Part shown: in pieces, positions 4,670-5,145 of the stretch | How the letters are laid out: each line of letters begins with the position of its first letter | Numbering within the stretch: position 1 is the first letter of the stretch | Assembly (NCBI GenBank): GCA_051010015.1 | Contig: JBPCVZ010000034.1 | Span: 1 to 5,145 of the forward strand | Direction of reading: 5' to 3' | DNA: 5,145 nucleotides | From: CAJQQK01 sp051010015 | Lineage (GTDB): Bacteria; Pseudomonadota; Alphaproteobacteria; Rhizobiales; Hyphomicrobiaceae | The notes under the pieces: model-generated | Seen by the model: only the letters and a program-made list of their open reading frames with translations | The model's database searches: none | What the model was told of the DNA's origin: nothing | Position numbers and translations under genes: made by a program

Positions 4670-5145
4670 CTAAGGCGCGACGCCGGCGCGGGCGCGGGGA
4701 CCGAGACCGATCTTGAGGCGGTCTTCGGCAAGCGCGATGTATTCGCACAGCAGCGGACGCGTTTCGCGCGGATCGATGATCTCCTCGACGGCGAGCGCTT
4801 CGGCTGTGCGGAACGGTGACGTGTAGGCGCGCAGTTCCGCTTCCAGTTCCTGCTCGCGCGCCTTCGGATCGGCGGCCGCTTCGATCTCGCGGCGGAAGGC
4901 GGCGGCGACACCACCTTCGACGGGCAGCGAGCCCCACTCGCCGCTCGGCCACGCCAGTTTCAGGTCGATGTCACTCTTGTTGCAGGTCGCCATGCCGGCC
5001 ATGCCGTAGCACTTGCGAATGACGAGCGTGATGGTCGGCACCTTGAGTTGGCCGGCGACGTAGACCGCGCGCATGCCTTCGCGCAATGTCCCCTCCTGCT
5101 CGGCCTTGAGGCCGACCATGAAGCCGGGCACATCGACGAGGAACA
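4670..5145 (-). CDS. Acyl-CoA carboxylase carboxyltransferase (beta) subunit, C-terminal part
   Basis: The minus strand is open from the right edge to a TAG at 4672-4670, giving the last 157 residues of a protein that is normally around 500 residues or more. It is the C-terminal half of the crotonase-fold carboxyltransferase domain of biotin-dependent acyl-CoA carboxylases (propionyl-, methylcrotonyl- or geranyl-CoA type). Counting from the first complete codon, recognisable blocks are FLVDVPGFMVG (1-11), ITLVIRKCYGMAGMA (38-52, the loop that shapes the carboxybiotin pocket), LAWPSGEWGSLPVEGGVAAAF (63-83) and EEIIDPRETRPLL (120-132). The usual GGA after RKxYG is GMAG here, which fits a divergent subgroup, so the acyl substrate is uncertain. 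The true start and the biotin-carboxylase partner lie outside the window. A GTG at 5131 is internal to the conserved domain and not a start. Confidence 0.9.
   Translation of the reverse strand, partial: FLVDVPGFMVGLKAEQEGTLREGMRAVYVAGQLKVPTITLVIRKCYGMAGMATCNKSDIDLKLAWPSGEWGSLPVEGGVAAAFRREIEAAADPKAREQELEAELRAYTSPFRTAEALAVEEIIDPRETRPLLCEYIALAEDRLKIGLGPRARAGVAP

Overview
The window is GC-rich bacterial chromosome. Codon choice is typical of a high-GC proteobacterium. The gene content points to an alphaproteobacterium: a DUF2793 protein, a LspL/CapI-type UDP-glucuronate epimerase, a TTC38/StaR-like TPR protein, a Rid protein, a CurA/PTGR-type reductase and an acyl-CoA carboxylase beta subunit. 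This assignment is an inference from family distribution; no rRNA or other marker is present. I saw no insertion sequence, CRISPR array, tRNA or rRNA.

Layout. At 1-280 (minus) lies the N-terminal part of a DUF2793 protein, a family linked to phage and gene-transfer-agent tails, which runs off the left edge. A 172-bp divergent intergenic region with a candidate promoter and a short palindrome separates it from a complete UDP-glucuronate 4-epimerase-like gene (453-1478, plus). A 200-bp AT-richer intergenic region (1479-1678) holds several overlapping symmetric elements, including an 11-bp perfect inverted repeat, and looks like an operator/promoter. It precedes a complete 471-residue TTC38-like gene (1679-3094, plus), followed by a hairpin with a short T-run. 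A convergent Rid-family gene (3158-3517, minus) is divergent, across 124 bp, from a complete medium-chain reductase gene (3642-4655, plus). That gene runs convergently, 14 bp apart, into the 3' part of an acyl-CoA carboxylase carboxyltransferase gene (4670-5145, minus), which enters from the right edge.

How the genes may relate. No long operon is visible and orientation changes at most junctions, so most genes here are probably transcribed alone. The epimerase supplies UDP-galacturonate for surface polysaccharide or LPS. The right-hand genes (Rid, NADPH-dependent enone reductase-like, acyl-CoA carboxylase) suit carbon or acyl-CoA catabolism with removal of reactive intermediates, but a shared pathway is not demonstrated.

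I found no convincing new multi-gene system. The two points most worth a second look are the TTC38-like protein, whose His- and Arg/Asp-rich motifs look like an active or ligand site in a family of unknown biochemistry, and the nested symmetric DNA just upstream of it.
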